Assembly (NCBI GenBank): GCA_038528605.1
Contig: JBCBEP010000048.1
Coordinates: 1-26,063 of the forward strand
DNA: 26,063 nt
Direction: 5' to 3'
Origin: Thermohalobaculum sp038528605
GTDB taxonomy: Bacteria > Pseudomonadota > Alphaproteobacteria > Rhodobacterales > Rhodobacteraceae
The notes under the pieces were generated by a model, which was not told the origin of the DNA, searched no databases, and worked only from the letters and a program-made list of their open reading frames with translations. Numbering within the stretch: the stretch's first letter is position 1; every line of letters starts with the position of its first letter. A program made the translations under genes and the position numbers. Of this stretch, positions 22,951 through 26,063 are shown one piece after another.

Positions 22951-24369
22951 ATGCCCTACCCGCGCGACCTTCTCGGCCATGGGCCCACCCCGCCGAACCC
23001 GGCCTGGCCGGGCGGGGCACGCGTGGCCCTGCAGGTGGTTCTGAACTTCGAGGAGGGCGGGGAGCGCTGCCTGCTGCATGGGGACGGGGAGAGCGAGGCG
23101 TTCCTCTCCGAAATCCCCGGCGCCGAACCCTGGGCGGGGCGGCGGCACTGGAACATGGAAACGATCTACGACTACGGCGCCCGGGTGGGCTTCTGGCGGC
23201 TCCACCGGCTGCTGACCGAGCGGGGCGTGCCGGTGACCGTCTTCGCCGTGACCTCCGCCATTGCGCGCGCGCCGGCACAGGTGGCGGCCATGCAGGCGGC
23301 GGGTTGGGAGATCGCATGCCACGGCATGAAGTGGATCGACTACGCCAATCACGGGCGCGACGCGGAGAAGGCCGAGATGGCGGCGGCCATCAGGCTCCAC
23401 GAGGCGATAACCGGCGCGCCACCGAAGGGCTGGTACACGGGGCGCTGCTCCGCCAACACCGTCGATCTCGTGGCGGAGCTGGGCGGGATTGCCTATGCGG
23501 CGGACAGCTATGCGGACGAACTCCCTTACTGGCAGCCGACGCCCGCGGGCCCGCAACTGGTGGTGCCATATACCCTCGATGCGAACGACATGCGGATCGG
23601 CACCTCGCCGGGTTTCTCGACGCCCGAGCAGTTCGAGGCCTATCTGCGCGGCACCTTCGACCGGCTCTGGGCGGAGGGCGGCGAGGGACGGCCGGCGATG
23701 ATGAGTGTGGGGCTGCATTGCCGGCTGGCCGGGCGGCCGGCGCGGGCGGCAGCCTTGGCGCGGTTTCTGGACCATGTGGCGGCCCATGAGGGCGTGTGGA
23801 TGGCCACCCGGCTCGAGATTGCCGAGCACTGGGCGCGGCTGCACCCCGCGCCCGGCCCGGGGCCGCGTCCCTCGGCGATGGACCGGGCAGCCTTCGTGGC
23901 AGCCTTCGGCGGCGTGTTCGAGCACTCGCCCTGGATTGCCGAGGAGGCGTGGGACTTCGGGATCGGGCCGGCGATGGATACGGCCGAGGGCCTGCACGCC
24001 GCGCTGCGCACCCGCTTTCGGCTGGCGGATCCGGCCCGGAGGCGAGCGGTGCTGGATGCGCATCCAGACCTTGCCGGCAAGCTCGCGGCGGCGCGGATGC
24101 TGACGGCGGAGAGCGCGAAGGAACAGGCGGGCGCGGGCCTCGATGCGCTTACGGAAGCGGAGAAGGCGCACTTCACGGCGCTGAACGATGCCTACCGCGC
24201 CCGCTTCGGCCACCCCTTCATCATGGCCGTGAAGGGGCGGAGCAAGGACGAGATCCTCGCCGCCTTCGAGGCGCGGCTGGCCAACGACGCAGGCGCGGAG
24301 ATGGAGACCGCCTGCGCGGAGGTAGAGAAGATCGCCCGCTTCAGGCTCGAGGAGATGCTGGGATCATGA
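22951..24369 (+). CDS. puuE: Bifunctional allantoinase (PuuE) / OHCU decarboxylase (UraD) fusion
   Basis: The 472-residue protein fuses two consecutive enzymes. Residues about 1-305 are a PuuE-type allantoinase of the polysaccharide-deacetylase superfamily (YPRDLLGHGPTPPNPAWPGG, VVLNFEEGGER, VTVFAVTSAIARAP, WEIACHGMKWIDY, WYTGRCSANTVDL, MMSVGLHCRLAGRP). Residues about 310-472 are an OHCU decarboxylase (FGGVFEHSPWIAEEAW, HPDLAGKLA with the likely catalytic His 371, the SAKEQAGAGL block, FGHPFIMAVKGRSKDEIL). UraD makes S-allantoin, which PuuE opens to allantoate, so the product is handed on in one polypeptide. GGAG lies 6 bases upstream of the start. The stop overlaps the next start (ATGA). Confidence 0.94.
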   Translation: MPYPRDLLGHGPTPPNPAWPGGARVALQVVLNFEEGGERCLLHGDGESEAFLSEIPGAEPWAGRRHWNMETIYDYGARVGFWRLHRLLTERGVPVTVFAVTSAIARAPAQVAAMQAAGWEIACHGMKWIDYANHGRDAEKAEMAAAIRLHEAITGAPPKGWYTGRCSANTVDLVAELGGIAYAADSYADELPYWQPTPAGPQLVVPYTLDANDMRIGTSPGFSTPEQFEAYLRGTFDRLWAEGGEGRPAMMSVGLHCRLAGRPARAAALARFLDHVAAHEGVWMATRLEIAEHWARLHPAPGPGPRPSAMDRAAFVAAFGGVFEHSPWIAEEAWDFGIGPAMDTAEGLHAALRTRFRLADPARRRAVLDAHPDLAGKLAAARMLTAESAKEQAGAGLDALTEAEKAHFTALNDAYRARFGHPFIMAVKGRSKDEILAAFEARLANDAGAEMETACAEVEKIARFRLEEMLGS

Positions 24370-25253
24370 GCGACGCGCCAAAGCCCCCATCCCTCTTCGC
24401 CAAGATCGCGGCGGAACACGGCGCGGCCCCCCGCTATGCCGGCCCCGACGGCGGGCTGCCCGGGCAGGAGGCGCTGCATACGGGTCGCGCGGTCTTCACC
24501 GAGGCCTACGCGGTCATCCCCCGCGGCGTGATGCGGGACATCGTGACGAGCCGTCTGCCCGGCTGGCATGGCTGCCGCGCCTGGATCCTGGCCCGCCCGC
24601 TGACGGGCTTCGCCGAAACCTTCGCGCAGTACATCGTGGAGCTTGCGCCCGGTGGCGGGTCCGACGCACCGGAGCCCGAGGCGCATGGTCAGGCGGCGCT
24701 GTTCGTGACGGAGGGCGAGATCACGCTCGATCTCATGGGCAAGCACCATCGCCTCGGCCCCGGCGGTTTCGCTTATGTGCCGCCCTGGACGCTCTGGAGC
24801 CTGCGGAATGCCGGGGAGCGGCGCGCGGTCTTCCACTGGATCCGCAAGCGCTGGCAAACGGCGGAGGGGCTCTCGGCGCCGGACCCGATTGTCGCCGAGG
24901 AAACCGCGATCGAGCCAGTGGCGATGCCGGGCGCACCGGGCTGGGCGACCACGCGGTTCATGGACCCGGACGATCTCCGCCACGACATGCACGTGACCAT
25001 CGTAACCTTCGCCCCCGGCGGCTGCATTCCCTTCGAGGAGACGCATGTGATGGAGCACGGGCTCTACATGCTCGAGGGCAAGGCGGTGTACCGGCTGAAT
25101 CGGGACTGGGTGGAAGTGGAAGCGGGGGATTTCCTCTGGCTCCGCGCCTTCTGCCCGCAGGCCTGCTATGCGGGCGGCCCGGGGCGCTTCCGCTACCTCC
25201 TCTACAAGGACGTGAACCGCCATCCGCCCCTCGACATCGGGGGCATTCGGTGA
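24366..25253 (+). CDS. allE: (S)-ureidoglycine aminohydrolase (bicupin)
   Basis: The 295-residue bicupin matches (S)-ureidoglycine aminohydrolase (UGlyAH, E. coli YlbA/AllE). It converts ureidoglycine to ureidoglycolate and ammonia with a bound metal. The N-terminal cupin spans about residues 60-170. The C-terminal cupin keeps the metal set E225, H227, H231 (FEETHVMEHGLYMLEG) and Q265 (AFCPQACY). The family opener (YAVIPRGVMRDIVTSRLPGW) is also clear. It starts within the stop of the PuuE-UraD gene (ATGA) and its stop overlaps the allA GTG start. Its substrate needs allantoate amidohydrolase, which is not in the window. Confidence 0.94.
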   Translation: MSDAPKPPSLFAKIAAEHGAAPRYAGPDGGLPGQEALHTGRAVFTEAYAVIPRGVMRDIVTSRLPGWHGCRAWILARPLTGFAETFAQYIVELAPGGGSDAPEPEAHGQAALFVTEGEITLDLMGKHHRLGPGGFAYVPPWTLWSLRNAGERRAVFHWIRKRWQTAEGLSAPDPIVAEETAIEPVAMPGAPGWATTRFMDPDDLRHDMHVTIVTFAPGGCIPFEETHVMEHGLYMLEGKAVYRLNRDWVEVEAGDFLWLRAFCPQACYAGGPGRFRYLLYKDVNRHPPLDIGGIR

Positions 25254-25741
25254 GCGTGGTGGAGGCGCGGCCGCTCGATGCAACGGCCTTCGCACCCTTC
25301 GGCGACGTGCTGGCGCCCGGGCGGGCGCCGATCATGATCAATGGCGGGCGCTGCGAACGGCACGACGATCTCGCGCGGCTGGCCTTCCTCGGCGGCGGGC
25401 GGGCGCGCATCGCCCTCTTCCGCTCCGAACCGGTCAGCCTGCCGTTCGAGCTTACGCTCCTGGAGCGCCACCCCGATGGCTCGCAGGCGTTTATGCCGGC
25501 CGGGCCGGACCCCTGGCTCATCACCGTCGCCCCCGATGCGGGCGGGCGGCCAGGCGCGCCGCTGGCCTTCCACGTGCCCAGCGGGGTGGGCGTGAACCTG
25601 CTGGCAGGCGTATGGCACGGGGTGCTCACCCCGCTCGACCGGGCGGCGCATTTCTGGGTGGTAGACCGGACAGGCCCTGGCGCGAACCTCGAAGAGCATG
25701 TGCTGGCGCAACCCGTCACCATCCGGGCGGAGAGCAGCTGA
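25250..25741 (+). CDS. allA: Ureidoglycolate lyase
   Basis: AllA cleaves ureidoglycolate to glyoxylate and urea, the last ring-derived step. The 163-residue product has the family pattern LDATAFAPFGDVLAPG, an INGGRCERHDDLA strand, LPFELTLLERHPDGSQAFMP with the conserved HP/QAFxP motif, and VGVNLLAGVWHGVLTPL near residue 120. It uses a GTG start whose GTGA overlaps the UGlyAH stop; a G-rich stretch 7 bases upstream serves as the ribosome site. Its stop overlaps the next gene by one base (TGATG). Confidence 0.93.
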   Translation: MSVVEARPLDATAFAPFGDVLAPGRAPIMINGGRCERHDDLARLAFLGGGRARIALFRSEPVSLPFELTLLERHPDGSQAFMPAGPDPWLITVAPDAGGRPGAPLAFHVPSGVGVNLLAGVWHGVLTPLDRAAHFWVVDRTGPGANLEEHVLAQPVTIRAESS

Positions 25742-26063
25742 TGGCGAGCCTTCTCCTGCGCGGCGCCGATGTGCTGGTGACCATGGACGATACCCGCCGG
25801 GAGATCCCCGGCGGCTGGCTCCGTGCGGAGGATGGCGCCATCACCGCCGTCGGCGCCCCTGGAGAGCCGGGGGAACGGGCACCGGCGGACGAGATCGTGG
25901 AGGCGGCGGGCTGCGTGGTGACCCCGGGGCTCGTGAACACCCACCATCACCTCTTCCAGTCTCTCGTCCGCGCGGTGCCGGGCGGGCAGGACGCGCTGCT
26001 CTTCGGCTGGCTGAAGTCGCTCTACCCGATCTTCGCGCGCATGGGGCCGGAGGACATCCAGGC
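25741..26063 (+). CDS. 8-oxoguanine deaminase-like amidohydrolase, 3' end beyond window
   Basis: The visible 107 residues are the N-terminus of an ATZ/TRZ-family amidohydrolase: a small beta-sandwich (LLLRGADVLVTMDD, LRAEDGAITAVGAP), then TPGLVNTHHHLFQSLVRAVP with the metal HxH at residues 68-70, and FGWLKSLYPIFARM. This arrangement closely resembles 8-oxoguanine deaminases, which make urate from 8-oxoguanine, and that fits the locus. Other amidohydrolases (guanine deaminase, SsnA-type) share the fold, and the rest of the active site lies outside the window. The start overlaps the allA stop (TGATG). Confidence 0.8.
   Translation, partial: MASLLLRGADVLVTMDDTRREIPGGWLRAEDGAITAVGAPGEPGERAPADEIVEAAGCVVTPGLVNTHHHLFQSLVRAVPGGQDALLFGWLKSLYPIFARMGPEDIQ

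Noticed and set aside
22441..24213. A 590-codon minus-strand frame running through hiuH and the puuE-uraD region
   Set aside because: Only its last 123 codons are protein-like (HiuH); the rest is antisense to the PuuE-UraD fusion.

Overview
The window is GC-rich, tightly packed and typical of an alphaproteobacterium, most likely Rhodobacterales (Roseobacter/Paracoccus-type). The evidence is the gene content: a TRAP transporter, PuuD-type cytochrome c urate oxidase, XdhABC, a PuuE-UraD fusion and a DUF4214 secreted-repeat protein. No RNA genes, insertion sequences, phage genes, CRISPR arrays or transcription-factor genes were seen.

Layout. (a) 1-1301, minus strand: hemF (oxygen-dependent coproporphyrinogen oxidase) followed by a short-chain dehydrogenase cut by the window edge. 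(b) 1712-5549, plus: two tandem full-consensus ABC half-exporters, closed by a strong hairpin. (c) 5589-5756, minus: a 55-residue membrane microprotein. (d) 5921-8883, minus: a TRAP transporter operon dctP-dctQ-dctM with a perfect 25-bp stem-loop between dctP and dctQ. (e) 9332-11290, plus: a 652-residue acidic protein of nine ELWxTDGT repeats with an RTX-like stretch and a DUF4214 tail, probably exported by type I secretion. (f) 11309-14005: pxpA (minus) divergent from pxpB-pxpC (plus), an ATP-dependent 5-oxoprolinase. The nearby TRAP system may import pyroglutamate. (g) 14002-16538: diaminopropionate ammonia-lyase-like gene (minus) divergent from a Rossmann plus SAF-domain oxidoreductase (plus). 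(h) 16635-26063: a purine/urate catabolic locus. One arm (minus) is hiuH-xdhA-xdhB-xdhC-puuD; the other (plus) is puuE-uraD fusion, ureidoglycine aminohydrolase, allA, and the start of an 8-oxoguanine deaminase.

How the genes work together. XdhABC makes urate from hypoxanthine/xanthine, and 8-oxoguanine deaminase feeds in urate from oxidised guanine. PuuD oxidises urate at the membrane, HiuH and the UraD domain carry 5-hydroxyisourate to S-allantoin, and the PuuE domain opens allantoin to allantoate. UGlyAH and AllA finish from ureidoglycine to glyoxylate plus urea. Allantoate amidohydrolase is the one step missing here. Almost every junction in this locus overlaps or abuts, indicating two translationally coupled operons transcribed from the 138-bp hiuH/puuE divergent region.

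The least explained items are the ELWxTDGT/DUF4214 protein, the dpaL/SAF-oxidoreductase pair beside the purine locus, and the dctP-dctQ stem-loop.
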